Below the pieces are notes generated by a model. The model was given only the letters and a program-made list of their open reading frames with translations. It was not told the origin of the DNA and searched no databases. Positions 1 through 7,877 of a DNA stretch of 50,198 nt are shown here, piece by piece. A program made the position numbers and the translations under genes. This DNA comes from Synechocystis salina LEGE 00031 (GTDB taxonomy: Bacteria > Cyanobacteriota > Cyanobacteriia > Cyanobacteriales > Microcystaceae), in contig NZ_JADEVV010000031.1 in assembly GCF_015207985.1 (NCBI RefSeq), forward strand, positions 1-50,198, in the 5' to 3' direction. Numbering within the stretch: the first letter of the stretch is position 1; each line of letters starts with the position of its first letter.

Positions 1-966
1 CGGTTGTCCCCTCCCCTGCCAATAATCAAGGGTATGGATGAGGGAGCGGGCCACAGCATTATTGCTGAGACAATTGTCATCGGGAATAACAACTAAAGTA
101 ATTGCCTCCGGCTCCATGGCCCATTGTTGGGCGTAATGGTCGATGATGCCCTGTATCTGTTCTGGACTCTGGGCCATGGCATGGTGCCCACTAAAACCAA
201 TCACCGGATGCCCCAGCCGGCGAGCTGCCAGCGCCCCTTTGAACTCCATCCCCTCACATAGTCCGATAAAGCCCTGGTTAGTGGTAACCTCCGGTCCATG
301 GAGTGCCACGGGCAATTCACCATGGCTGAGTTGGGGTCCGATGCCCCGCTTGCTACTAGTGAGCCAGCAATATTTGGGCTTACCGTTAGTGGAAGCGTGG
401 GGGTTGTGTAGCCTGAGGGCGATGTATCGACCTAGATGGTCTGTTACCGGTATGAGAATACCGTCCCAGCCATTGGTCAGACCCCGACCATCCTTCCATA
501 TGCCCGGTAGATTGATGTGGGCTGGATGCCTTAATTTCTGCCATTGTTGGACACTGCGGCATCGCTCAATGATCTGCTCCGGTATTGCCCGCTGTTGTAG
601 ATATTGGTGATGTTCAGAAGATAGGGAGAGTTGTTGGAGGATAGCGGTTATTTCAGCGTGGCGTTGGTCAGAGCTGAGGCATTTTTGCCGCCGTTGTTGC
701 TCAATTTCCAGTTGCCGGTCTTTCCGTTCAGACTGGCGGCGTTGCCATTCAGCCCGGTCAAAGTTTCTGTCCCTGTCCTTTTGCCGAACGTGAATGCCCC
801 ATAGGCCATCCCTAGATGGCTTGACGTAACCGTAATCAGGGTTATCTCCTACGGCATCAGCAAAAGTCATGCAGAGCACCTTATCCTCTGCTATGCGGCA
901 GTTGCCATTGGTTTTGGCGCAGACGGGGCAAGCCCTTTGTTTACTGGTGGTAATGAACCTAGCCAT
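1..966 (-). CDS. Plasmid replication primase (CyRepA/DUF3854-like), 5' part only
   Basis: Reading the minus strand from the ATG at 966 gives an open frame of 322 codons that runs off the left edge without a stop. The N-terminus has a zinc-finger-like CPVCAKTNGNC at residues 13-23. A Q/R-rich, probably helical stretch follows. Further on come toprim-like signatures: GLCEGMEFKGALAARRLG (acidic residue then G) and VVIPDDN (acidic pair). This arrangement fits the primase-type replication proteins of cyanobacterial plasmids (DUF3854/CyRepA, for example that of pSYSA); a helicase half would lie outside the window. A GGAGG lies 9 nt before the ATG. The gene overlaps the end of a short upstream ORF (959-1066). 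Family call is from motifs, moderately confident; the role in replication is inferred from the family. Confidence 0.72.
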   Translation of the reverse strand, partial: MARFITTSKQRACPVCAKTNGNCRIAEDKVLCMTFADAVGDNPDYGYVKPSRDGLWGIHVRQKDRDRNFDRAEWQRRQSERKDRQLEIEQQRRQKCLSSDQRHAEITAILQQLSLSSEHHQYLQQRAIPEQIIERCRSVQQWQKLRHPAHINLPGIWKDGRGLTNGWDGILIPVTDHLGRYIALRLHNPHASTNGKPKYCWLTSSKRGIGPQLSHGELPVALHGPEVTTNQGFIGLCEGMEFKGALAARRLGHPVIGFSGHHAMAQSPEQIQGIIDHYAQQWAMEPEAITLVVIPDDNCLSNNAVARSLIHTLDYWQGRGQP

Positions 967-1066
967 GGTGGTTTTCCTCCACGGCTTGGGCACTGATAAC
1001 CCCTTGCTGATAAGGATTTCCCAGGGGGGGGTTGTCTGATAGAGGTCTTACGCTATAATTAGACAT
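959..1066 (-). CDS. 35-residue leader peptide ORF overlapping the replication gene start
   Basis: The ORF starts MSNYSVRPLSDNPP and ends AVEENHHG. It has the best ribosome-binding site in the region: AAGGAGG seven nt before the ATG, inside a long purine-only tract. Its TAG stop (959-961) lies inside the first codons of the downstream replication gene (ATG at 966), so the two are read in different frames with an 8-nt overlap. Such an arrangement often gives translational coupling, as with the leader peptides of some plasmid rep genes. No domain is recognised. It could also be a chance ORF, but the strong ribosome-binding site and the overlap argue against that. Confidence 0.5.
   Translation of the reverse strand: MSNYSVRPLSDNPPLGNPYQQGVISAQAVEENHHG
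1032..1059 (+). promoter_or_regulatory. Promoter of a putative antisense RNA to the rep leader
   Basis: TTGTCT (1032-1037) and a perfect TATAAT (1054-1059) are separated by 16 nt on the plus strand, opposite to the replication gene. Transcription would start near 1066, exactly across from the start codon of the leader ORF, and copy the complement of its ribosome-binding site. The same -35 hexamer and spacing recur in front of the cas1 operon (13757-13784). Confidence 0.6.
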
Positions 1067-1207
1067 ACAAAGACCTCCTTTTCTTTTCTTCTCTCTCTGA
1101 GGGATTTGCCGAGGGGATTTTTGAAAGAAATACTTCCTTCGCCCAGAAGGTGACCCGACATAGCCTAAATTTCCGGAGCCGGCAAGCACACAGGAAATTT
1201 AGGTTTT
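1066..1207 (+). ncRNA. Putative antisense RNA controlling the replication gene
   Basis: The transcript predicted from the promoter at 1032-1059 would run about 140 nt to the hairpin at 1164-1203 followed by TTTT. It is fully complementary to the 5' leader of the replication mRNA, including AAGGAGG of the leader ORF. As I recall, plasmid pSYSA of Synechocystis PCC 6803 has a highly transcribed antisense RNA at the same place relative to its rep gene, acting with RNase E in copy-number control. Both ends are inferred from sequence signals only. Confidence 0.5.
1164..1207 (+). terminator. Hairpin with T-run, terminator-like
   Basis: CCTAAATTTCC (1164-1174) and GGAAATTTAGG (1193-1203) form a perfect 11-bp stem with an 18-nt loop, followed by TTTT on the plus strand. 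It would end the antisense RNA. The same stem would also form in the replication mRNA leader. Confidence 0.55.
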
Positions 1208-1310
1208 GGTCATTTTGGGGGGCTGCAGGAAGCGGCTGGGATTGCCGCTGAGCCATGATATACCTCGCTTAATGTGCTAAAAATTACTGAAAATTGACCA
1301 CTTCCCACTG

Positions 1311-1326
1311 CTGGGCCATGGCCCAG
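1311..1326. repeat. Perfect 16-bp palindrome upstream of rep
   Basis: CTGGGCCATGGCCCAG is a perfect inverted repeat with no loop, lying in the otherwise empty stretch 1270-1523 upstream of the replication gene leader. It may be a protein-binding site or part of an origin; nothing in the sequence decides between these. The rest of 1270-1523 holds no gene that I can support. Confidence 0.35.
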
Positions 1327-1523
1327 TATCCTTGGCAGGGATTCCTTTGGTCTGTTGTTGACCATTGCGTGGTGTGCGGTCGAGAATATTCTTCAGGATA
1401 GCCCAAAATTAGTAACATGGTTGTCTTAGCCTACGTTCTTCCTCTAGGTTATCTGTCCACTGTTGTCTTTTGTTGTCTTTTTTTGTGTGTTGGGGTGTTG
1501 GGAGAGTGCTTGGGATAAAAACG

Positions 1524-1883
1524 TTAGCGAATATCAAACCCTTCTTGTTGCCACTGTAAAGGACGAACTGAAACCACTGCCCCCAGGTTGACACTTCCAT
1601 AGATGTGGGGAAAAACTTTCTGGTCTAAATGGTTCACATCCTCAATGGTTTGGGGATGAACTGGTGCTTCCCATCGAACTTGGGACGTTAATCTTTCTGA
1701 ATCAATCTCTAGTAACAAAAGGTCATCACGACCGGCATAAAAAGTATGGGCCACTTTGGGCAGTTGGCTAAAGGTGGCACCATGGATAAAGCCCACTTCT
1801 GCCAAGGAATGAGCTTCGTATTGTTCCTGCTGTTGTGCTACTGCCCATTGTGGGGCTTCTGCTATGTGAAAGATAATGGCCAT
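1524..1883 (-). CDS. DUF952-family protein
   Basis: The protein starts MAIIFHIAEAPQWAVA and carries the family pattern: an N-terminal FHIA followed by W, a middle GFIH segment, an FYAGRDDLLLLEID strand, and a C-terminal FPHIYGSVNLGAVV. These match DUF952, a small single-domain family of unknown biochemical role. At 119 residues it is about the usual length. I chose the ATG at 1883 because homology begins there; an in-frame ATG at 1907 would add eight residues, and neither start has a clear ribosome-binding site. It stands alone between the replication region and the TA pair. Confidence 0.7.
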   Translation of the reverse strand: MAIIFHIAEAPQWAVAQQQEQYEAHSLAEVGFIHGATFSQLPKVAHTFYAGRDDLLLLEIDSERLTSQVRWEAPVHPQTIEDVNHLDQKVFPHIYGSVNLGAVVSVRPLQWQQEGFDIR

Positions 1884-1984
1884 GAAATTTTCAGGGAAGA
1901 GCATCAAGATTGTACTATTAAAGTACCGGCCAATTTAGCTAAAGATTTTTTTAGAGGTACGGCCCTCAATTGCTTAATGGATAC

Positions 1985-2186
1985 CTAGTGCCTCCGCCGC
2001 ATAATCCCAAATTTCCGTCTTTAGCCGTCCCTCTGGGTTGTTCAACATCCGATCGCCTAACTTATCCTACGCTTCCCAAGTACTCCCCGGAAATGCTTGC
2101 CTTCTCACCGCCGTAATGAAAGCTTGTCTAGCTTTAGGTGCATAGTCTTTTATCCGAGTCGGTTTCGATTCTGGCTAGGATAAACT
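1985..2186 (-). pseudogene. Decayed gene fragment with in-frame stop
   Basis: On the minus strand one frame reads PTRIKDYAPKARQAFITA, continues to a TAG, then DKLGDRMLNNPEGRL and on to AAEALGIH and a stop. The reading makes protein-like sense on both sides of the TAG, which suggests the end of a broken gene. There is no start codon in frame. I do not recognise the parent family. This accounts for most of the stretch between the DUF952 gene and the TA pair. Confidence 0.35.
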
Positions 2187-2189
2187 AGA

Positions 2190-2199
2190 CTAAGCTTAG
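2190..2199. promoter_or_regulatory. Palindrome in front of the antitoxin gene, possible operator
   Basis: CTAAGCTTAG is a perfect 10-bp palindrome 16 nt before the antitoxin ATG. Phd/YefM-type pairs usually autoregulate through palindromes in this position. Binding is inferred from position only. Confidence 0.35.
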
Positions 2200-2215
2200 C
2201 TAAATTTGAATAATT

Positions 2216-2455
2216 ATGCGTAACGCCAATATCCACGAAGCTAAGACCCATCTATCCCAACTCATAAAATCGGTGTTAGCCGGGGAAGATGTCATCATTA
2301 GCCGGGCCGGCAAGCCCCTAGTGCGCTTAATTCCCTATGAGGGCCCATCGGAACCTCGTCAACCCGGAGCCTGGGAAGGACAAATTATCATGGCAGACGA
2401 CTTTGACGAAGAATCTTCAGAGATCAACGCTCTGTTTTACGGCGACGAAATATGA
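2216..2455 (+). CDS. Phd/YefM-type antitoxin
   Basis: A 79-residue protein starting MRNANIHEAKTHLSQLIKSV, followed by GEDVIISRAGKPLVRLIPY. This is the compact N-terminal DNA-binding fold of Phd/YefM antitoxins, with an acidic C-terminal tail (DDFDEESSEINALF) of the kind that wraps the toxin. The stop overlaps the toxin start by ATGA, so the pair is translationally coupled, antitoxin first, as usual. The palindrome just upstream is a candidate operator. The family call is strong from the motif pattern. Confidence 0.85.
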   Translation: MRNANIHEAKTHLSQLIKSVLAGEDVIISRAGKPLVRLIPYEGPSEPRQPGAWEGQIIMADDFDEESSEINALFYGDEI

Positions 2456-2826
2456 AACTTTTGTTAGATACTCATATTCTGCTGTGGTGGCTCGGCAATG
2501 ACCGTCGTTTAACCCTTGATGAGCGAACAGTCATTACCAACCCTGAATACTTTGTCTTTGTTAGTGCCGCTAGCATTTGGGAAATGTCAATTAAAAAATC
2601 GTTAGGGAAATTATCGACTCCAGATAACTTACTCGCTGTCCTCAAGGCCAACAATTTTCGGGTACTAGATATCACCGCAGAACATAGCTTGGCGATCGCC
2701 AATTTACCCGAATATCACAAAGACCCCTTTGACCGGATGCTCATTGTCCAAGCCCAGACGGAAGGATTAACTCTCATCTCCCAGGACAGTAAATTTAGTC
2801 AGTATGATGTTAATTTATTAACCTAA
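2452..2826 (+). CDS. VapC-type PIN-domain toxin
   Basis: This 124-residue protein has the PIN ribonuclease acidic residues in order: LLLDTHILLWW (first Asp, residue 6), SAASIWEMSIK (Glu), HKDPFDRMLIVQA (Asp pair) and ISQDSKF. The subtype that starts LLDTH and has WEM..K is usual for partners of Phd/YefM-type antitoxins. It would cleave RNA when the labile antitoxin is lost, here helping plasmid maintenance. All catalytic positions look intact. Confidence 0.87.
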   Translation: MKLLLDTHILLWWLGNDRRLTLDERTVITNPEYFVFVSAASIWEMSIKKSLGKLSTPDNLLAVLKANNFRVLDITAEHSLAIANLPEYHKDPFDRMLIVQAQTEGLTLISQDSKFSQYDVNLLT

Positions 2827-2904
2827 AAGTTTTTTCAGTATTGTAAATCTGTCAACGATTTCTAGAGTGAATTCCCTTTACCCTATTGCCTTTATGTGCT
2901 TATC

Positions 2905-4242
2905 TCAAGCATTATATTTATTGATGGTAATTTGGCTAGGAAATTGTACGGGATCAAATCTAGATTGATTACCAATGACTGCTTTGAGTCCGGCTTCTAT
3001 GAAGGGAATAATCACAGTTTGGAAGCGCTGTTTATAATCAGTGGCCGTGACGGGGCGTAACCCGTGGGCCAAAATAGAGTAGTTTCGCACTTGTAGCTGA
3101 TCAAAAAGTCGTTCCGCGGCAGGTTGGTAAAGTGCTCCCAAGGGGTCGGCTGGCCATTGTTTAAGTAATTCATAACTATTCCGCAAAGCCAGTTGGATTT
3201 TGCCGTCCCGACCTTTGAGAGCCTGCACCTGATCCCGTAACGCTGGGGGAATTTGCTCAACCTCCACATCGTCGGTTTTGATCTGATACCGTAACCAGAG
3301 ATGGGTTTGGGCTAAAAGTTCCAAAGCCCGATATAAACGCCCCACCGCATCGTCATAGCGGTCTAAGGCAGCTCGTCTTTCCGCATTGAACAATAAATCT
3401 TCCACCAGTTCGTAACCATGGCCGGGAATCTGATCTGGGGCATTGAATGCCGTATTCATGGCCGGGGCGATCGCCTGACGGCTGGCCATCACCCGCTTGA
3501 GGTACATCAGCAGGGGACGGAGGGGGGCTTGGTTCATGAAGGGTTCCAGGTCATACCAAGCCTCTTCGTGGTCAAAGCAGTCCCAATGGTTAAGCCCTCT
3601 GCACAGGCGCAGATACTGCTCTACGGGTTGGGGATGACTCAGGGGTAAATCCCGCAAACAGGTTTCTAATTCGGCGATCGCCGCTGGGTAGTTGTATTGG
3701 GCGAGGAGGGTGGGAATTTCCTGAGTTAATAACCGCCGCACGGTTAAGTCACTGGTGGCCGCTCGACGCACAGTTTCGCCCCGAGTTACCCTGATCAGGT
3801 CAGTACGGGAAGTGGTAGTTAAATGGAGTTCGCACTCTTCATCAAGGGCTACTAGGGCCAAGGCAACGGACATACTTTTGGTCCCGCCGGTATAGTCTGC
3901 TAACAGAGTTGCTTTTGGCTCGGTTTGCTTAAGGGTGTGAATACAATCGCTAATTTTGAGGTAAATGCTGGACACATCATCGGGATTATCGACGGCGATC
4001 ACATCAGTTTCAGGATTAAATTTGTCGCCCAGGTTAAGTTGGCTAGGGATGTTAGGCAATTTTTCGAGCACTTCACTGCCCTGTCTGACTTCACAGGGTT
4101 TCCCTTCCCCAGTGACCTGGGAAATGCTACCCCGCTTACCATTGGAGCAAATAAAAATGGTACGGTCTGGTTTGAGGGATTGAACGGAGGTAATGATCGG
4201 CTTGTGAGAACCGCCAACGGTGATCAGAAGAATTCGGGTCAT
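2905..4242 (-). CDS. CARF-HEPN ribonuclease (Csm6/Csx1-like, TIGR02710-like)
   Basis: This 445-residue protein is the last gene of the type III-B operon. The N-terminal half looks like a CARF sensor: MTRILLITVGGSHKP at the start and LLADYTGGTKSMSVALAL near residue 115, the typical ligand-loop signature. The C-terminal half is HEPN, with RRAALDRYDDAVGRLYRALE and the catalytic R-x6-H in RNYSILAH (about R386 and H393). The expected role is non-specific RNA cleavage on binding cyclic oligoadenylate made by Cas10. It sits 27 nt after the second CARF-HEPN gene. Its base composition looks richer in G+C than that gene and the cmr genes before it, suggesting a different origin. Confidence 0.82.
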   Translation of the reverse strand: MTRILLITVGGSHKPIITSVQSLKPDRTIFICSNGKRGSISQVTGEGKPCEVRQGSEVLEKLPNIPSQLNLGDKFNPETDVIAVDNPDDVSSIYLKISDCIHTLKQTEPKATLLADYTGGTKSMSVALALVALDEECELHLTTTSRTDLIRVTRGETVRRAATSDLTVRRLLTQEIPTLLAQYNYPAAIAELETCLRDLPLSHPQPVEQYLRLCRGLNHWDCFDHEEAWYDLEPFMNQAPLRPLLMYLKRVMASRQAIAPAMNTAFNAPDQIPGHGYELVEDLLFNAERRAALDRYDDAVGRLYRALELLAQTHLWLRYQIKTDDVEVEQIPPALRDQVQALKGRDGKIQLALRNSYELLKQWPADPLGALYQPAAERLFDQLQVRNYSILAHGLRPVTATDYKQRFQTVIIPFIEAGLKAVIGNQSRFDPVQFPSQITINKYNA

Positions 4243-4269
4243 ACAAAGAACGATGCTTGCCGTAATTGA

Positions 4270-5742
4270 TTAAACTTGATAGTTTTTAACTTCTGCTTTC
4301 AATGCATGATGAATGCCAGGAAAAAAGCTAGCGTTATTAAACTTCGAAAATTGTTCCCCCGTAATTAGATTAATACACTGTAAAATCCTGCCTTGCCATT
4401 CGTCCGACTTAGCAATGTCTGTTCCCCAAGCTTTGTATAAATCCTTCTCTGAAATACCACCTAAGTTGTGAGACAACGAATTACGTGTATCCCTAGCATT
4501 TTTGCTATCCCAAGCAACAAACCCTTTGTCATGCTGTGCTTCTGGAATCAATACCCTAATTAACGCAGACTGTACTTCCCCCCTGACTTGGATCGTCTCC
4601 TTATTGCTCTTACCGTACTTGTTAAAAAAAGAACCTAGAGATGAGTATTTTTTTAATATACTTGATTTGAGTTCCAAAAATTCGCTTTGTGTATTTTTAT
4701 TAGCCAAGTATTCACTAAAATTCTGTCGAATCCATAAATCGATCAATCCTTCGATCGCCCGAAAACTGTGAAGCATTGCTTCGGTAGTATTATTCTGTTC
4801 AAGGCGAATAACCGCAATATAAGCTTGTTCGTAAGCTTGCCACCAATATTGAGCTTTCTGCTGTCTTTGGGATTGATCTAAATAGCTTTGAACTTGCTGA
4901 TAGAATTGATCAAAGCGACCTTGGTTCCAGGCAATTGCTCCATTAAGAAGCTGTTGGGCTTTCTGCCATTGTTCTGGTGTTTGTTCAAAGTAAGGAGTAA
5001 GAAGATTCTGTACTGCTAAATAATTATGATTTTTCAATAATTCTAAGGCTTGTTTTTGCACCCCTGACCATAAATAATTGGTTCCTAAGAAGGGGCCTGT
5101 ATAGCCTGATGGTATCCCCTGACGATTATCTTTAGACGAACGATGAATTTCAAAGAATTGGATTTGTTCGCCGTATAAATTTAAGCCAGAAATCCGACAA
5201 GCCTCAGAAAACTGCCCGACCCCTCCTTTCAAACAGACCCAGAGTTTTTGACCTGGATTGGGTTTAATTTGGGTTTGCCAAGTATTTAACCACCAGCGAA
5301 ACATCGCTTCAAAATCACTGGGATTTTCCCCAGCCTGTCCCAAAGGAATTATTTCGGTCTTGATAGTTGGGTAGTTAAAATTTAGCCACTTTTCAATTAA
5401 CTGAGCAGAATAAATGGTGTCTTTACTGCGTTCTTTAACTATTTCTTGTTGATCAGTGCCAATCAGATAAACTTTTTCTAATTGGTCATACTTCTCGGCA
5501 AAAATTTGACCCAGGATAACTGGTTTAATTTTAGCAAGATATTTCTCTCCAGATTGTAGTAAATACTCCGTCAATTCACGGTGATTTGTTAAATCCGGTA
5601 GTTCCAGATCGCTAACCACTTCACTCTGTTCAGAGATGATGTCGTCTCGCATTTGATCATCACCCAAATTAAACCATTCCCCAGAAGATACCTGAAACAT
5701 CAGGTCGCGGGTGCCGATGGTAGCAACGAAAAGATTTTTCAT
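4270..5742 (-). CDS. CARF-HEPN ribonuclease (Csx1/Csm6-like), second paralogue type
   Basis: This 490-residue protein begins MKNLFVATIGTRDLMFQ, a CARF-type first strand and loop, with further sensor motifs VYLIGTDQQ and LWVCLKGGVGQFSEA (near residue 170). The C-terminal HEPN part has MLHSFRAIEGLIDLWI and the catalytic RNSLSH, an R-x4-H motif at about R420 and H425. The two HEPN genes in this operon therefore differ in catalytic spacing. The gene starts 3 nt after the fused cmr6/cmr1 gene and is A+T-rich like it. The function, RNA degradation on second-messenger binding, follows from family knowledge and from the intact GGDD of Cas10 in the same operon. Confidence 0.8.
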   Translation of the reverse strand: MKNLFVATIGTRDLMFQVSSGEWFNLGDDQMRDDIISEQSEVVSDLELPDLTNHRELTEYLLQSGEKYLAKIKPVILGQIFAEKYDQLEKVYLIGTDQQEIVKERSKDTIYSAQLIEKWLNFNYPTIKTEIIPLGQAGENPSDFEAMFRWWLNTWQTQIKPNPGQKLWVCLKGGVGQFSEACRISGLNLYGEQIQFFEIHRSSKDNRQGIPSGYTGPFLGTNYLWSGVQKQALELLKNHNYLAVQNLLTPYFEQTPEQWQKAQQLLNGAIAWNQGRFDQFYQQVQSYLDQSQRQQKAQYWWQAYEQAYIAVIRLEQNNTTEAMLHSFRAIEGLIDLWIRQNFSEYLANKNTQSEFLELKSSILKKYSSLGSFFNKYGKSNKETIQVRGEVQSALIRVLIPEAQHDKGFVAWDSKNARDTRNSLSHNLGGISEKDLYKAWGTDIAKSDEWQGRILQCINLITGEQFSKFNNASFFPGIHHALKAEVKNYQV

Positions 5743-5745
5743 TAA

Positions 5746-7449
5746 TTAAATACCAAATAAGTGAATCGATCCCTCCATATTTCTTAAGTCACGAAGAAAT
5801 CGAGAGCGAATATGATTGTGATTATTTTGTTGACCCCCCAAAAATAAACAGGCAACTTCTTGGCAATGAACATCACCTTCAGGGCGAGGAGCATCAAAAC
5901 GCCGAATAGAGACCCAAGAACAGTGAGAATTACCGCCACCAGCAGCGGACCCTCCTAACTCAGGATTTCTTTTGTAATTTCTGGGTAAATTTTGCTGATA
6001 AACAAGATTCATTGCATCACCACGAGTATTATTAGGATTTGTTTCTAACCAACGTAAATCTTGAAAATTAACAGGCTTTACACTTGGACCAAAAACTGAG
6101 TAAATTGCACAAGTAGTCGGTGAAAAAACTTCAGCAACAAGATTATTGTTAATTCCATGTACTATTCTTTCTCTCCACTTTTCTGTCACTTTGTTTAACC
6201 AATTCGTATATTGATTTTGCCAGATTTCTGAGCGATGTGGAGGCAATAAAAAGTTTCTTGACTCTATATTTCCTGTGGTTTGATTCCTGACAGAATGGCT
6301 TAATCTCAAGTATGTTCCTCTTGTTGCTGCATTTCCATTATTCATTCTAAATATATGTAATGGTCTGCGCCATCCTCGACCTAATCCACCTACACTAGCG
6401 GCAATTTTAATAATGGGAATTAGGATAGATAAAATATCAGAGGGAGCATAAATTTCAAACTTTCCTGACCATTCAAAAATGCGGGGATTATTACTAGAAT
6501 TTTCTCCCCAATCACTACTCGGCTTCATTTTAATGCGAACACAACCAGAACGTGCCTGTGGTTCAATTGTCCCAAATAATTCTGATAGAGTTAGTTGGGC
6601 ATTTTCTTCAGACATTACCCCTAATAGAAAACGCCAAGTCCAAGAGCGTAACCATCCCCGCCAATGAGATGGTCGTAATTCCTCTTGTCCTCTTTGCATA
6701 GAAACGCCATAACAGCCCTGGCTATATAGAGAAAAAGGAAAAGATTTCTTAGAATAATTAGGAACATTTTTAACAGTAATCTGATTCTCAGTAGTTACTA
6801 AGCCATAACCAGAGGCTGTGCGACTGCCAACACCGTAAAAACAGAGAGCTTGTTCAACCCAACCCCAAACTTCTTCTACATCCTCAGGTGTTGCTCGACC
6901 TGGAATTCCTCGAATAGCAACTGTAAACTCTACTTGTTCTCCTGTTCCTAATGTGTAATGAGAAACTGGGGTTCCTTGACCTTGGTGTAATACTTGAAAT
7001 TCTTGTTGAGGATTAACAATATCTAAAGAAAGACGTGTTGGCTCTATTGGCCAAGCATCTAAAAATTCAATTTTGCCTGCTGTAATTGTCCTACTTGTCT
7101 GATTTCCTAATAGTTCTAACATTCGAGGAAAAATATTAGGAAATTTTTTTGCCCAAGCGCGAACAATTCCACGAATAGAAGAACCTGGAATATAACCATT
7201 TAATGGTAACTCAGGCATTACCTGAAAGTTTTCTCCTACATTACGCTTATCTTCAGGACGACCTGCTTGAGGTTGCCAAGCTCCACAGAGTTCTCCTGCC
7301 GAAACTAATGTTTCTAAATCAGGATGAGGAAAAGACCCTACTTTTGCTCGTTCTTCAAGGATAAATTGACCTTGTTTAAATAACTTAACGTTGCCTCGCT
7401 GTGAATGCTGTTGACTCAGCAACAATGTTAGTAAAATCTGAGTATACAT
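5746..7449 (-). CDS. Cmr6-Cmr1 fusion, RAMP subunit of type III-B complex
   Basis: This 567-residue protein carries two RAMP modules. The first (about 1-235) has GYIPGSSIRGIVRAWAKKF at 85-103 and FYGVGSRTASGYGLV, the pattern of Cmr6. The second (about 245-567) has LRPSHWRGWLRSWTWRFLLG, ELFGTIEPQARSGCVRIK and VGGLGRGWRRPLHIFRM, the pattern of Cmr1. Cmr6 and Cmr1 are normally separate proteins that sit next to each other at the head of the Cmr complex, so a fusion is structurally sensible. It lies 21 nt after cmr5 and 3 nt before the CARF-HEPN gene. No stop or frameshift separates the halves. Confidence 0.78.
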   Translation of the reverse strand: MYTQILLTLLLSQQHSQRGNVKLFKQGQFILEERAKVGSFPHPDLETLVSAGELCGAWQPQAGRPEDKRNVGENFQVMPELPLNGYIPGSSIRGIVRAWAKKFPNIFPRMLELLGNQTSRTITAGKIEFLDAWPIEPTRLSLDIVNPQQEFQVLHQGQGTPVSHYTLGTGEQVEFTVAIRGIPGRATPEDVEEVWGWVEQALCFYGVGSRTASGYGLVTTENQITVKNVPNYSKKSFPFSLYSQGCYGVSMQRGQEELRPSHWRGWLRSWTWRFLLGVMSEENAQLTLSELFGTIEPQARSGCVRIKMKPSSDWGENSSNNPRIFEWSGKFEIYAPSDILSILIPIIKIAASVGGLGRGWRRPLHIFRMNNGNAATRGTYLRLSHSVRNQTTGNIESRNFLLPPHRSEIWQNQYTNWLNKVTEKWRERIVHGINNNLVAEVFSPTTCAIYSVFGPSVKPVNFQDLRWLETNPNNTRGDAMNLVYQQNLPRNYKRNPELGGSAAGGGNSHCSWVSIRRFDAPRPEGDVHCQEVACLFLGGQQNNHNHIRSRFLRDLRNMEGSIHLFGI

Positions 7450-7470
7450 GATTATAAATAACCTCTATTT

Positions 7471-7854
7471 TTAGTTATTAGCACAGGCTCTTGCCCAGAA
7501 ATTCCAATGCTTACTGAGAGTCATAGACTGTCGCCATTGAGATAAATATTGAGCTGGTTGATTCCGTTGTAAATCAATGACCAATGCCATTAATTGTTGC
7601 CTATTTAATTGTTGATCTGGACAAAGAAGTTGATTTAATAGGCTAGTCCAGACAGGAACTGTTCGAGTCCGTATCTGTCCTTCTTGAGAATTTTGCTGAT
7701 TAATATAACCAACTGCTGAAAGTAAACCAAAGACTCGCAAGTGCTGAGATAAACGCAGAATTGCATTTAAATCTTCTTGGGAAATCTGTGCTTGTTGGCG
7801 ATTGTTTAGATAGCTTTGAATATGATCGTAGGCTTTTAAACTAATTTCAGACAT
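7471..7854 (-). CDS. cmr5: Cmr5, small subunit of type III-B complex
   Basis: A 127-residue, probably all-helical protein starting MSEISLKAYDHIQSYLNNR. It contains GLLSAVGYINQQ and WTSLLNQLL, matching the layout of Cmr5: A-x-x-H in helix 1, a middle GL...Y, then a LL repeat. Cmr5 forms the inner filament that lines the target RNA groove next to Cmr4. It sits between cmr4 (23 nt upstream) and the cmr6/cmr1 fusion (21 nt downstream). Small subunits diverge fast, so the call leans on size, helical character and position. Confidence 0.7.
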   Translation of the reverse strand: MSEISLKAYDHIQSYLNNRQQAQISQEDLNAILRLSQHLRVFGLLSAVGYINQQNSQEGQIRTRTVPVWTSLLNQLLCPDQQLNRQQLMALVIDLQRNQPAQYLSQWRQSMTLSKHWNFWARACANN

Positions 7855-7877
7855 AATTTAACATCCTCAAAATAATT

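Noticed and set aside
143-610. 155-codon ORF on the plus strand
   Set aside because: It lies opposite the replication gene, which has zinc-finger and toprim-like motifs; the ORF has no recognisable domain and is rich in Trp, Ser and Arg as in shadow frames.
2190-2210. A full sigma-70 promoter for the Phd/VapC pair
   Set aside because: Several A+T-rich hexamers are possible but none has both boxes at good spacing; only the palindrome is reported.
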